Shown one piece after another: positions 7,424-20,408 of a DNA stretch of 64,000 nucleotides. Under the pieces are notes generated by a model. It saw only the letters and a program-made list of their open reading frames with translations. It did not search any database and was not told the DNA's origin. The translations under genes and the position numbers were made by a program. The DNA is taken from assembly GCA_043392685.1 (NCBI GenBank), contig JBHZGM010000009.1; one strand, given 5' to 3'. The stretch's first letter is position 1. Each line of letters starts with the position of its first letter. The stretch comes from Metapseudomonas sp043392685 (GTDB lineage: Bacteria; Pseudomonadota; Gammaproteobacteria; Pseudomonadales; Pseudomonadaceae).

Positions 7424-8338
7424 ATGAGTCGCTGGGAAGGCCTGGACGAGTTCGTTGCGGTTGCAGAGACAGGCCAGTTCACGGCTGCGGCGGAGCGTCT
7501 GGGCATCTCTTCGTCCCACGTCAGCCGACAGATCGCCCGGCTTGAAGAGCGCCTGCAGACGCGCCTGTTCTATCGCAGCACGCGCAAGGTGGCGCTTACC
7601 GAAGCCGGGCAGACCTTCCTGCAGCATTGCCAGCGCCTGATGGACGCCCGCGAGGAAGCGCTGCGCGCGGTCAGCGATCTCACCAGCGAGCCCAAGGGCC
7701 TGCTGCGCATGACCTGCGCGGTGGCCTATGGCGAGCGCTTCATCGTGCCGCTGGTGAATGAGTTCATGGCGCGACACCCGCAGTTGCGGGTAGAGATCGA
7801 ACTGAGCAACCGCACCCTGGACCTGGTGCATGAAGGCCTCGACATGGCGATACGCCTGGGTCGCCTGCAGGACTCGCGATTGGTGGCGACGCGATTGGCG
7901 CCACGGGTCATGTACCTGTGCGCGGCGCCCGCCTACCTGGAACGCTATGGCCGCCCCCACAGCCTTTCGGAACTGGCCCGGCACAACTGCCTGGTCGGCA
8001 GCTCGGACCACTGGGACTTCTTGCAGCAGGGACGCGAGCACTCCATCCGCGTTCAGGGAAACTGGCGCTGCAACAGCGGCCAGGCAGTGCTGGATGCCGC
8101 CCTGCGGGGTTTCGGCCTGTGCCAGCTGCCGGATTACTACGTGCTGGAGCACCTGCAGAGCGGCGCCCTGGTGTCATTGCTGGAACAGCACCGCCCGCCG
8201 AACACCGCGGTCTGGGCACTTTATCCACAGCAACGGCACCTCTCACCCAAGGTGCGGCAGCTGGTGGATCTGTTGAAGGAAGGGCTGGCCCAGCGGCCGG
8301 AGTACGCAGCAGCTCAGCTGCGCGTCGACCAACGCTGA
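7424..8338 (+). CDS. LysR-family regulator, probably of formaldehyde detoxification
   Basis: At 304 aa this has LysR length. The N-terminal winged helix-turn-helix spans about residues 4-62 (FVAVAETGQFTAAAERLGI, SSHVSRQIARLEERLQTRLF). The ligand-binding domain fills about 90-295. The gene is divergent from adhC-fghA with dyad repeats between them. As I recall, the positional counterpart in P. aeruginosa (GfnR) activates glutathione-dependent formaldehyde genes; assigning that role here is inference. The last 25 bp overlap the 3' end of ispD on the opposite strand, so the two convergent transcripts overlap. Confidence 0.88.
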   Translation: MSRWEGLDEFVAVAETGQFTAAAERLGISSSHVSRQIARLEERLQTRLFYRSTRKVALTEAGQTFLQHCQRLMDAREEALRAVSDLTSEPKGLLRMTCAVAYGERFIVPLVNEFMARHPQLRVEIELSNRTLDLVHEGLDMAIRLGRLQDSRLVATRLAPRVMYLCAAPAYLERYGRPHSLSELARHNCLVGSSDHWDFLQQGREHSIRVQGNWRCNSGQAVLDAALRGFGLCQLPDYYVLEHLQSGALVSLLEQHRPPNTAVWALYPQQRHLSPKVRQLVDLLKEGLAQRPEYAAAQLRVDQR

Positions 8339-9024
8339 CGCAGCCAGTCGAGGTCTTCAGGGCGAGTGATCTTGAGGTTGTCGGCGCGGCCTTCCACCAG
8401 CCTGGGGGCATTGCCGGCCCATTCCATGGCGGAGGCTTCGTCGGTGATGGCGACACCCGCCACCAAGGCATCGGCCAATGCGCGGTGCAGTGCGCCGAAG
8501 CGGAACATCTGTGGCGTGTAGGCCTGCCAGATCAGGCTGCGATCGACGGTTTCCGCCACACGCCCGTCTGCGCCGACGCGCTTCAAGGTATCCCGTGCGG
8601 GAACGGCCAGCAGGCCGCCCACCGGGTCATCGGACAGTTCGGCCAGCAACAGGTCGAGGTCGAATCGCGACAAGTTCGGCCGCGCCGCATCGTGCACCAG
8701 CACCCAGTCGTGCGCTCGGGCACCGTGTTCGGCCAGGCGCAGCAGGGCACTGAGTACTGAGTCCGCACGCTCCTTGCCACCGTCGGCGCGGATGATGCGC
8801 TCGTCATTGGCACAGGGCAGCGCCGGCCAGTAGGGGTCATCCACCGAAAGGCTGATCACCAGCCCCTTGAGTTGCGGATGGTCGAGGAAACAATCGAGGC
8901 TGTGCTCGAGGATGGTGCGCCCGGCGAGCTCAAGGTACTGCTTGGGACGGTCGGCGCGCATGCGGGCACCGACGCCGGCGGCGGGGATCACCGCCCAGAA
9001 GAAGGGAATATCGGCCTGGTTCAT
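8314..9024 (-). CDS. ispD: 2-C-methyl-D-erythritol 4-phosphate cytidylyltransferase
   Basis: IspD transfers CMP from CTP to methylerythritol phosphate in the MEP pathway. The start is the ATG at 9024 (MNQADIPFFWAVIPAAGVG), overlapping the ftsB stop by four bases (ATGA). This gives 236 aa, the usual size. The nucleotidyltransferase signature is PAAGVGARMRADRPKQYLEL, and VLVHDAARPNLS carries the conserved Asp-Ala-Ala-Arg. The ftsB-ispD pairing is typical of gammaproteobacteria. Confidence 0.96.
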   Translation of the reverse strand: MNQADIPFFWAVIPAAGVGARMRADRPKQYLELAGRTILEHSLDCFLDHPQLKGLVISLSVDDPYWPALPCANDERIIRADGGKERADSVLSALLRLAEHGARAHDWVLVHDAARPNLSRFDLDLLLAELSDDPVGGLLAVPARDTLKRVGADGRVAETVDRSLIWQAYTPQMFRFGALHRALADALVAGVAITDEASAMEWAGNAPRLVEGRADNLKITRPEDLDWLRQRWSTRS

Positions 9025-9305
9025 TCGGCAATCTGGTAGAGGGTTTCGCCTTCCTTGACCATGCCCAGTTCGTGACGGGCACGTTCCTCGACGGTTTCCA
9101 TCCCCTTTTTCAGCTCCATCACTTCCGCTTCGAGGATACGGTTGCGCTCCAGCAGGCGCTCGTTCTCGCCTTGCTGCTCGGCGATCTGCCGTTGCAGGTC
9201 CTGGACTTGCGCCAGGCTGCCGTCGCCCACCCACAGGCGATACTGCAGGCCAGCCAGCAGCAGGATCAGGACAACGAACAACCAGTAAGTGTTAGGGCGA
9301 GTCAT
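9021..9305 (-). CDS. ftsB: cell division protein FtsB
   Basis: FtsB is a small bitopic membrane protein that joins FtsL and FtsQ in the divisome. The 94-aa product has one N-terminal membrane segment (TYWLFVVLILLLAGLQYRLW, about residues 6-25). A periplasmic coiled coil follows (VQDLQRQIAEQQGENERLL onwards) and then a short tail. No convincing ribosome-binding site precedes the ATG, and the eno-side terminator ends only 22 bases upstream. The stop overlaps the ispD start. Confidence 0.94.
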   Translation of the reverse strand: MTRPNTYWLFVVLILLLAGLQYRLWVGDGSLAQVQDLQRQIAEQQGENERLLERNRILEAEVMELKKGMETVEERARHELGMVKEGETLYQIAE

Positions 9306-9327
9306 TTTGCCAGGGAGTATCCATGCG

Positions 9328-9353
9328 AAAAGGGCAGCTTGCGCTGCCCTTTT
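9328..9353. terminator. perfect bidirectional terminator between eno and ftsB
   Basis: An 11-bp perfect inverted repeat (AAAAGGGCAGC, loop TTGC, GCTGCCCTTTT) has A- and T-runs at both ends, so it can act on either strand. On the minus strand it ends the eno transcript just upstream of ftsB. Confidence 0.85.
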
Positions 9354-9408
9354 ACCATTCCTGAACGGATTACGTCGCTGCCGCGCGGCGGGAGACGACC
9401 GGCCAGGA

Positions 9409-9467
9409 GAAATCAGGTATGGCTGCGAAGTTTACATGAAGTAAAGGTGCATTCAGCGCCTGATTTC
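9409..9467 (-). repeat. structured intergenic repeat, copy A
   Basis: The outer stem GAAATCAGG (9409-9417) pairs perfectly with CCTGATTTC (9459-9467). An inner stem TTTAC/GTAAA (9431-9445) has a 5-nt loop. Read on the minus strand it has the order GTTGA, arm, TTTAC-loop-GTAAACT, CGC, arm, shared with copies B and C. I do not know a name for this family. Confidence 0.7.
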
Positions 9468-9522
9468 AACGTGGATCCGCTGAGACTTGCTCACGATCGA
9501 ACGAGCTAGAGAAAAACAAGGC

Positions 9523-9582
9523 GAGAATGGCTGAGGGCGCGGAGTTTACAAGCTGTAAATGAGCAAGCCCGAAGCCATTCTC
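9523..9582 (-). repeat. structured intergenic repeat, copy B
   Basis: The outer stem GAGAATGGCT (9523-9532) pairs with AGCCATTCTC (9573-9582). The inner stem TTTACA-AGC-TGTAAA lies at 9545-9559. It has the same orientation as copy A and is followed on the minus strand by a GCTCG/CGAGC-like second hairpin near 9490-9506. The arm sequence differs from A and C while pairing is kept. Confidence 0.75.
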
Positions 9583-9623
9583 AACGCAGTTATTTCGACG
9601 CGCAGCCGATCGTAGCCAGTCTC

Positions 9624-10913
<1,290 letters not shown>

Positions 10914-10967
10914 TGTTATTAGCACTCCAAAAGTTGACGAAAACGCTCAGCAGAAAGTGAGGCGACT

Positions 10968-10997
10968 CGCCGGGTCTCGGGGTCGGCCGACCCGGCG
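10968..10997. other. GC-rich hairpin in the kdsA-eno gap
   Basis: CGCCGGGTC (10968-10976) pairs perfectly with GACCCGGCG (10989-10997). On the minus strand it lies 55 bases upstream of eno and has no T-run after it. It may be a weak kdsA terminator or part of an eno leader. Confidence 0.45.
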
Positions 10998-11003
10998 AAT
11001 GTC

Positions 11004-11019
11004 CTGACCAATCGGTCAG
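11004..11019. promoter_or_regulatory. 16-bp palindrome upstream of eno, operator-like
   Basis: CTGACC-AATC-GGTCAG is a perfect 6-bp inverted repeat with a 4-nt spacer. TetR-family operators often have this TGACC/GGTCA form. No regulator gene lies next to it, so the binding protein is unknown. Confidence 0.4.
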
Positions 11020-11057
11020 ATTGTGCCCACGCGGCACTTTACCGGAGAACGGCCGGT

Positions 11058-11903
11058 TCAGGCAGTCTCGATTGGCGGAAAACTCTTGACCAGCTCGTCC
11101 AGCTGCTTGAGCTGGGACAGGAAGGGTTCGAGTTTGTTCAGGCGCAGGGCACACGGGCCATCGCACTTGGCGTTGTCCGGGTCCGGATGGGCCTCGAGGA
11201 AAAGGCCTGCCAGGCCTTGGCTCATGCCGGCCTTGGCCAGGTCGGTGACCTGGGCACGGCGGCCGCCAGCGGAGTCGGCACGACCGCCCGGCATCTGCAG
11301 GGCGTGGGTGACGTCGAAGAATACCGGGTACTCGAACTGCTTCATGATGCCGAAGCCGAGCATGTCCACGACTAGGTTGTTGTAACCGAAGGACGAACCG
11401 CGCTCGCAGAGGATAAGGCGATCATTGCCGGCCTCCTCGCACTTGGTGAGGATGTGCTTCATCTCCTGGGGCGCGAGGAACTGGGCCTTCTTGATGTTGA
11501 TCACCGCACCGGTCCTGGCCATGGCGACCACGAGATCGGTCTGGCGGGACAGGAAGGCCGGTAGTTGGATGATGTCGCACACCTCGGCCACCGGAGCCGC
11601 CTGATAGGACTCGTGGACGTCGGTGATCACCGGCACGCCGAAGGTCTTCTTCACTTCCTCGAATATCTTCATGCCCTCTTCCAGGCCCGGGCCACGGAAG
11701 GAGTTGATCGAGGAGCGATTGGCCTTGTCGAAGCTGGCCTTGAATACGTAGGGGATGCCGAGCTTCTCGGTCACCCGTACGTATTCCTCGCAGACCTTCA
11801 GTGCCAGGTCGCGGGACTCCAGCACGTTCATGCCGCCGAACAGCACGAACGGCTTGTCGTTGGCGATATCGATGTTGCCGACGCGGACGATCTTCTGCGC
11901 CAT
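11058..11903 (-). CDS. kdsA: 3-deoxy-8-phosphooctulonate synthase (KDO-8-P synthase)
   Basis: KdsA condenses arabinose 5-phosphate with phosphoenolpyruvate to make KDO-8-phosphate, the precursor of the lipopolysaccharide inner-core sugar. At 281 aa it is full length. Recognisable blocks are LFGGMNVLESRDLALKVCEE, FKASFDKANRSS, FRGPGLEEGMKIFEEVK, TDVHE and the ILCERGSSFGYNNLVVDM loop. The start lies 3 bp after the pyrG stop, so pyrG-kdsA share a message. Confidence 0.97.
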   Translation of the reverse strand: MAQKIVRVGNIDIANDKPFVLFGGMNVLESRDLALKVCEEYVRVTEKLGIPYVFKASFDKANRSSINSFRGPGLEEGMKIFEEVKKTFGVPVITDVHESYQAAPVAEVCDIIQLPAFLSRQTDLVVAMARTGAVINIKKAQFLAPQEMKHILTKCEEAGNDRLILCERGSSFGYNNLVVDMLGFGIMKQFEYPVFFDVTHALQMPGGRADSAGGRRAQVTDLAKAGMSQGLAGLFLEAHPDPDNAKCDGPCALRLNKLEPFLSQLKQLDELVKSFPPIETA

Positions 11904-11906
11904 GGC

Positions 11907-13538
11907 TCAGGCCTTCTTCGCTTTCTGCGCCAGGGCGGCGTTGACGAAGCCACTGAACAGCGGGTGGCCATCACGCGGGGTGGAGGTGAATTCCGGGTGG
12001 AACTGGCAAGCCACGAACCACGGGTGATCCGGAACCTCAACCACCTCGACCAGCGCACCGTCGCCGGAGCGGCCGGTGACTTTCAGGCCGGCTTCCTGCA
12101 GCTGCGGCAGCAGGTTGTTGTTCACTTCATAGCGGTGGCGATGGCGCTCGACGATCTCGTCCTTGCCATAGCAATCGTGTACCCGCGAACTGTTCTCCAG
12201 CTGGCAGGCTTGGGCGCCGAGGCGCATGGTGCCGCCCAGGTCGGAGGCTTCGGTACGGATTTCGGTAGCGCCGGTGGCGTCCTGCCACTCGGTGATCAGG
12301 CCCACGACCGGGTGGCCGCTGGACTTGTCGAATTCGGTGGAGTTGGCGTCGGACCAGCCCAGTACGTTACGGGCGTACTCGATCACCGCCACCTGCATGC
12401 CGAGGCAGATGCCGAGGTAGGGGATCTTGTTCTCGCGGGCGTAGCGCACGGTGGAGATCTTGCCTTCCACGCCGCGCAGGCCGAAGCCGCCCGGAACGAG
12501 GATGGCGTCGACGCCTTCGAGCAGGCCGGTGCCCTGGGTCTCGATGTCTTCGGAGTCGATGTAGCGCAGGTTGACCTTGGTACGGTTCTGGATGCCGGCA
12601 TGGCTCATCGCTTCGATCAGCGACTTGTAAGCGTCCAGCAGCTCCATGTACTTGCCGACCATGGCGATGGTGACTTCCTTCTCGGGATTCAGCTTGGCGT
12701 CCACCACGCGGTCCCACTCGGAGAGGTCGGCGCTGCCGCATTGCAGGCCGAAGCGCTCGACGACGATGTCGTCCAGGCCCTGGGCGTGCAGTACGGAGGG
12801 GATCTTGTAGATGGTGTCGACGTCCTGCAGGGCGATCACCGCGCGCTCTTCCACGTTGGTGAACAGCGCGATCTTGCGACGGGAGGACAGGTCGACCTCA
12901 TGGTCGGAACGGCAGATCAGCACGTCGGGCTGCAGGCCGATGGAGCGCAGCTCCTTCACCGAGTGCTGGGTCGGCTTGGTCTTGGTCTCACCGGCGGTGG
13001 CGATGTAGGGCACCAGGGTCAGGTGCATCAGCATGGCGCGCTTGGCGCCCACTTCCACGCGCAGCTGGCGGATGGCTTCGAGGAAGGGCTGGGACTCGAT
13101 GTCACCGACGGTACCGCCGATTTCCACCAGGGCCACGTCCGCACCAGCGGCGCCCTTGATGATGCGGTGCTTGATCTCGTCGGTGATGTGCGGGATCACC
13201 TGGATGGTGGCGCCCAGATAATCACCACGGCGCTCCTTGCGCAGCACATCGGCGTAGACGCGGCCGGTGGTGAAGTTGTTGTTCTGGGTCATGGTGGTGC
13301 GCACGAAGCGCTCGTAGTGGCCCAGGTCGAGGTCGGTCTCGGCGCCGTCCTCGGTCACGAAGACCTCACCGTGCTGGAAGGGGCTCATGGTGCCCGGATC
13401 CACGTTGATGTACGGATCCAGCTTGAGCATGGTGACCTTCAGCCCCCGCGCTTCCAGAATGGCGGCCAAGGATGCCGAGGCGATGCCTTTCCCCAATGAA
13501 GAAACAACACCACCCGTGACGAAGATGTAGCGCGTCAT
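11907..13538 (-). CDS. pyrG: CTP synthase
   Basis: PyrG makes CTP from UTP with ATP and glutamine. The 543-aa protein has an N-terminal amidoligase domain (MTRYIFVTGGVVSSLGKGI, residues 1-270, with the P-loop-like GGVVSSLGKG) and a C-terminal class I glutamine amidotransferase domain. The amidotransferase triad is the nucleophile Cys in LGICLGMQVAVIEYAR, with His and Glu in QFHPEFTSTP. pyrG and kdsA are adjacent in most Pseudomonas. The 175-bp gap before it, behind tilS, contains no gene I can support. Confidence 0.98.
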   Translation of the reverse strand: MTRYIFVTGGVVSSLGKGIASASLAAILEARGLKVTMLKLDPYINVDPGTMSPFQHGEVFVTEDGAETDLDLGHYERFVRTTMTQNNNFTTGRVYADVLRKERRGDYLGATIQVIPHITDEIKHRIIKGAAGADVALVEIGGTVGDIESQPFLEAIRQLRVEVGAKRAMLMHLTLVPYIATAGETKTKPTQHSVKELRSIGLQPDVLICRSDHEVDLSSRRKIALFTNVEERAVIALQDVDTIYKIPSVLHAQGLDDIVVERFGLQCGSADLSEWDRVVDAKLNPEKEVTIAMVGKYMELLDAYKSLIEAMSHAGIQNRTKVNLRYIDSEDIETQGTGLLEGVDAILVPGGFGLRGVEGKISTVRYARENKIPYLGICLGMQVAVIEYARNVLGWSDANSTEFDKSSGHPVVGLITEWQDATGATEIRTEASDLGGTMRLGAQACQLENSSRVHDCYGKDEIVERHRHRYEVNNNLLPQLQEAGLKVTGRSGDGALVEVVEVPDHPWFVACQFHPEFTSTPRDGHPLFSGFVNAALAQKAKKA

Positions 13539-13713
13539 GAAAAACCCTAGAAGTCTGCGTTTAGGCGGAAAGCCGCCGGGGAAAGCGATGAAGGGCTATG
13601 GCCTTCAACCATGGAGCGCCACTGGGCGCTGCTTCAAAAGCAACAACCGCCGACTCCGAAGGAATCAGCGGAAGCTATGTAAGACGGGAGCGTAGTCTAC
13701 CGGAAAGACCCTA

Positions 13714-15027
13714 TCAGCTCAAACCTTGGTCATTCGTCGGCGGCCTCCAGCGCAGCCGCCAGTTGCCCGCGGGCGGACCATCCAGGCCGGGAAGATTGGC
13801 GATGGCCTGCAGATCGCCGTCCACCAGCAGCAGCGGCAATCGGCCGCGGACAAAAGCCGGCACGCGGGATTCATTGAGCAGACGCTTGAGATCACGACGC
13901 CCCCGCCCCGCCACGGCCAGTACCTCGCCGCCCTGGCGATAGCGGACCTCGAGCCTGCCGGCAGGCGGCACTCCGTCGATTTCCAGCCGGCCGTTGCCGG
14001 GCAGCTCAAGCGGCCGCGCGGGGTCAGGCCAGGCGAGGTTCGAAACCGGCGCAGCGAGCCAGTCGCCGGACAACCACCACAACCGTCCGTCGGCACGCTG
14101 CAGCTCGCCACTGGCCAGACGCCAGACCGGCCTCGCATCGACCGCCGCATCCCGCAGGTCTTCCCACCCGGCCCAATGGTCGCTGTCGGGCAACTGCGTC
14201 AGTGACGCCAGCCAGAAACGCAGTGCATTGCGCTGCCGGGCAGGCGAGAGCGACGCGAGCGCTCGCAGCTCCAGGGACAGCAGGGGCAGCCAGGGAAATT
14301 CGCTGACGCCCGATGCCCTGTCGAGATCGGCCCGTGCCAGTTCGCCCAGCAGGCTTTCCGCTTCCGCCATGTGCTCGGCGCTGCGCGCGAGGCTTTCTAC
14401 AGCCCCGGGCCAGCGCCTCTGCAACACCGGGAAGACCTGGTGACGGAGAAAATTCCGCGCGAGCGAAGTGTCGGCGTTGCTCGGATCCTCCACCCAGGTG
14501 AGGCCTTCCGTGCGGGCGAAGGTCTCCAGTTCCGAACGGGAAAACTGCAGGAATGGCCTGGCCAGGACGCCCGCGCCCAGGGGGCGGCTTTCCGGCATGC
14601 CCGCCAGACCGCGCACGCCCGCCCCGCGCAACAGGCGGAAGAGCAGCGTTTCCGCCTGGTCGTCACGATGCTGGGCGCTCAACAGCACTTCCCCCGCCCC
14701 CAGCTGATGGCCGAAGGCGGCGTAGCGGGCATCCCGGGCAGCCCTTTCCAGGCTGGGGCCGGAGTCGACCTTCACCCGCAGCACTTGCAGCGGCACTCCC
14801 AGTTCGTCGCAGACCCGCTGGCAATGCCCGGGCCAGGCATCAGCCGCAGGCTGCAGGCCGTGATGGATATGGATGGCGGAAATCGGAGGTAGGGCTTCGC
14901 GACGGGCGATATGCACCAGTAGATGAAGCAATACGCTGGAGTCGAGCCCGCCGGAGTAGGCGACGCGCCAGGCCGGCGCATCGCGCCAAGGGGCCAGGGC
15001 AGTCAGAAGGCGGGACTCGAGAGACAT
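13714..15027 (-). CDS. tilS: tRNA(Ile)-lysidine synthase
   Basis: TilS modifies C34 of the AUA-reading tRNA-Ile to lysidine, which changes both codon and amino-acid identity. I use the ATG at 15027 (MSLESRLLTALAP), giving 437 aa. The ATP-pyrophosphatase P-loop is YSGGLDSSVLLHLL at about residues 24-37. The middle domain has AQHRDDQAETLLFRLLRGAG. The C-terminal region (about 350-437) is the tRNA-binding TilS-C domain. The start lies about 14 bases after the T-run of the accA terminator, with no strong ribosome-binding site. Confidence 0.95.
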   Translation of the reverse strand: MSLESRLLTALAPWRDAPAWRVAYSGGLDSSVLLHLLVHIARREALPPISAIHIHHGLQPAADAWPGHCQRVCDELGVPLQVLRVKVDSGPSLERAARDARYAAFGHQLGAGEVLLSAQHRDDQAETLLFRLLRGAGVRGLAGMPESRPLGAGVLARPFLQFSRSELETFARTEGLTWVEDPSNADTSLARNFLRHQVFPVLQRRWPGAVESLARSAEHMAEAESLLGELARADLDRASGVSEFPWLPLLSLELRALASLSPARQRNALRFWLASLTQLPDSDHWAGWEDLRDAAVDARPVWRLASGELQRADGRLWWLSGDWLAAPVSNLAWPDPARPLELPGNGRLEIDGVPPAGRLEVRYRQGGEVLAVAGRGRRDLKRLLNESRVPAFVRGRLPLLLVDGDLQAIANLPGLDGPPAGNWRLRWRPPTNDQGLS

Positions 15028-15037
15028 GGTGCGGCTC

Positions 15038-15075
15038 AAAAAAATCGGGCCCCAAGCATAAAGCCGGGGCCCGAT
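15038..15075 (-). terminator. intrinsic terminator of accA
   Basis: On the minus strand a perfect 10-bp stem ATCGGGCCCC/GGGGCCCGAT with a 12-nt loop is followed by a run of T. It follows accA by about 20 bases and ends just before tilS. Confidence 0.85.
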
Positions 15076-15095
15076 CTTTACAGCGTCTGGCGGGA

Positions 15096-16046
15096 TCAGG
15101 CTACGCCGTAGCTCATCAGGCGGTCATAACGACGCGCCAGCAGATCCTCGTTGCTGAGTTTCTGCAGGGTGCTGAGCTGCTCGGAAAGTTCCTTGCGGAT
15201 CGACTCGGCGGCAGCGGCCGGATCGCGATGGGCGCCGCCCAGGGGCTCGGCGATCACCTTGTCGACGATACCCAGGCCCTTCAAGCGCTCGGCAGTGATG
15301 CCCATGGCTTCGGCAGCATCCGGCGCCTTCTCGGCAGTTTTCCACAGGATCGAGGCACAGCCTTCCGGCGAGATCACCGAGTAGGTGGAGTACTGCAGCA
15401 TGTTCAGGCGGTCGCAAACGCCAATCGCCAGGGCGCCGCCGGAACCGCCTTCACCGATCACGGTGGCGATGATCGGTGTCTTCAGGCGAGCCATGACGCG
15501 CAGGTTCCAGGCGATGGCTTCGCTCTGGCCGCGTTCCTCGGCGTCGATGCCCGGGTAGGCACCGGGGGTGTCGATGAAGGTGAGGATCGGCAACTTGAAG
15601 CGTTCGGCCATTTCCATCAGCCGGCAGGCCTTGCGATAGCCTTCGGGGCGCGGCATGCCGAAGTTGCGGCGAACCTTCTCGCGTACGTCACGGCCCTTCT
15701 GGTGACCGATGACCATCACCGGCTGGTCGTTCAGGCGGGCAATGCCGCCGACGATGGCCGCGTCATCGGAGAAGTGACGGTCACCGTGCAGTTCGTCGAA
15801 CTCGGTGAAGATGTGCTCGATGTAATCGAGGGTGTAGGGCCGGCGCGGGTGGCGTGCCAGTTGGGCAATCTGCCAGCTGGACAGGTTGCCGAAGATGCTC
15901 TCGGTGAGCGCGCTGCTCTTTTCCTGCAGGCGAGAGATCTCGTCAGTGATGTTCAGGGCGTTGTCGTTACCGACCAGACGCAGCTCCTCGATCTTGGCTT
16001 GCAGATCGGCGATGGGCTGTTCGAAATCCAGAAAGTTCGGGTTCAT
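15096..16046 (-). CDS. accA: acetyl-CoA carboxylase carboxyltransferase subunit alpha
   Basis: AccA pairs with AccD to transfer carboxyl from biotin to acetyl-CoA, forming malonyl-CoA for fatty-acid synthesis. The 316-aa protein begins MNPNFLDFEQPIADLQAKIEE with a helical N-terminus. The crotonase-like core carries IGHQKGRDVREKVRRNFGM, TFIDTPGAYPGIDAEERGQ and the oxyanion segment GEGGSGGALAIGVCD. The gene lies 128 bp after dnaE; the dnaE-accA order is conserved in proteobacteria. No accD is in this window. Confidence 0.98.
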   Translation of the reverse strand: MNPNFLDFEQPIADLQAKIEELRLVGNDNALNITDEISRLQEKSSALTESIFGNLSSWQIAQLARHPRRPYTLDYIEHIFTEFDELHGDRHFSDDAAIVGGIARLNDQPVMVIGHQKGRDVREKVRRNFGMPRPEGYRKACRLMEMAERFKLPILTFIDTPGAYPGIDAEERGQSEAIAWNLRVMARLKTPIIATVIGEGGSGGALAIGVCDRLNMLQYSTYSVISPEGCASILWKTAEKAPDAAEAMGITAERLKGLGIVDKVIAEPLGGAHRDPAAAAESIRKELSEQLSTLQKLSNEDLLARRYDRLMSYGVA

Positions 16047-16174
16047 AGGCTTCCGTCGTGCGCTTGGGGCCAGGCGGCTGGTTCCATTTGGCGCCCTACC
16101 TTTAAGAGATCGGGCGCGTTCGGGTCGAGATCAAATCGAAATCGGGCCGGTGCGGGCGTGACAGCACGTTCGCA

Positions 16175-19699
<3,525 letters not shown>

Positions 19700-19720
19700 G
19701 GAAGTCCTATGCAAAACGCG

Positions 19721-19751
19721 AAAACGACAGGGCCCGGATTGTACCGGGCCC
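19721..19751 (-). terminator. terminator-like hairpin between rnhB and dnaE
   Basis: GGGCCCGG pairs with CCGGGCCC across a 6-nt loop. On the minus strand it is followed by TGTCGTTTT. It lies 30 bases upstream of dnaE and could attenuate read-through from the lipid A genes into dnaE. Confidence 0.65.
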
Positions 19752-19805
19752 TCGGACAAAGCTACAGGCTTGGGGCAAGCTCGCGGACAGGAGCGACGAA
19801 GGGAC

Positions 19806-20408
19806 TCAGCGAGTGCCCTCGATCAGCTCCCTGACCGGGCCAAAGGAGCGGCGGTGTATGGGGGTCGGCCCCAGGCGGCGCAGGGCCTCCAGATGGACGG
19901 CGGTGGGATAGCCCTTGTGCCCGGCGATGCCATAACCGGGGTAGATCGAATCCAGCTCGGCCATTTCCCGATCACGGCTGACCTTGGCCAGGATGGAAGC
20001 CGCAGCGATGGCCGGTACCTGGCTATCTCCCTTGACCACCGGAGCGCTGGGCACCTTGAGCTTGGGGCAGCGGTTGCCATCGATCAGCGCCAGCTTCGGC
20101 GTCACGCTGAGCCCCTCCACCGCACGCTGCATCGCCAGCATGGTGGCATGCAGGATGTTCAGCTGATCGATCTCCTCCACCTCGGCACGGGCGATGCACC
20201 AGGCAAGGGCCTTCTCGCGGATTTCGTCGAACAGCGCATCGCGGCGCGCTTCCGAGAGCTTCTTCGAATCGTTCAGGCCGAGGATCGGCCGCGCCGGGTC
20301 GAGGATGACCGCAGCGGTCACCACCGGACCACAGAGCGGGCCACGGCCGACTTCGTCGACGCCGGCCACCAGCTCTTCCACCAGGCTGAAATCCAGACCG
20401 AGCTGCAT
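19806..20408 (-). CDS. rnhB: ribonuclease HII
   Basis: RNase HII cuts RNA in RNA-DNA hybrids and removes misincorporated ribonucleotides. It is 200 aa. The active-site motif is GVDEVGRGPLCGPVVTAAVIL (Asp and Glu ligands, residues about 17-37), followed by GLNDSKKLSEARRDALF, IDGNRCPKL and AASILAKVSRDREM with the later acidic ligand. Its ATG shares one base with the lpxB stop (TGATG), so it is translationally coupled to lpxB. Confidence 0.97.
   Translation of the reverse strand: MQLGLDFSLVEELVAGVDEVGRGPLCGPVVTAAVILDPARPILGLNDSKKLSEARRDALFDEIREKALAWCIARAEVEEIDQLNILHATMLAMQRAVEGLSVTPKLALIDGNRCPKLKVPSAPVVKGDSQVPAIAAASILAKVSRDREMAELDSIYPGYGIAGHKGYPTAVHLEALRRLGPTPIHRRSFGPVRELIEGTR

Larger units (their letters stand above)
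9306..9623. other. 318-bp non-coding gap between eno and ftsB
   Basis: The gap holds, in minus-strand order, two copies of a structured repeat (9582-9523 and 9467-9409) and a perfect terminator hairpin (9353-9328). I see no further gene in it. The whole stretch is effectively the eno 3' untranslated region. No clear promoter is visible in the 22 bases left for ftsB. Confidence 0.7.

Noticed and set aside
6143..8152. A 669-codon minus-strand frame across adhC and the LysR gene
   Set aside because: It overlaps adhC in another frame and LysR in antisense; its sequence is Arg/Gly/His rich and unlike any family.
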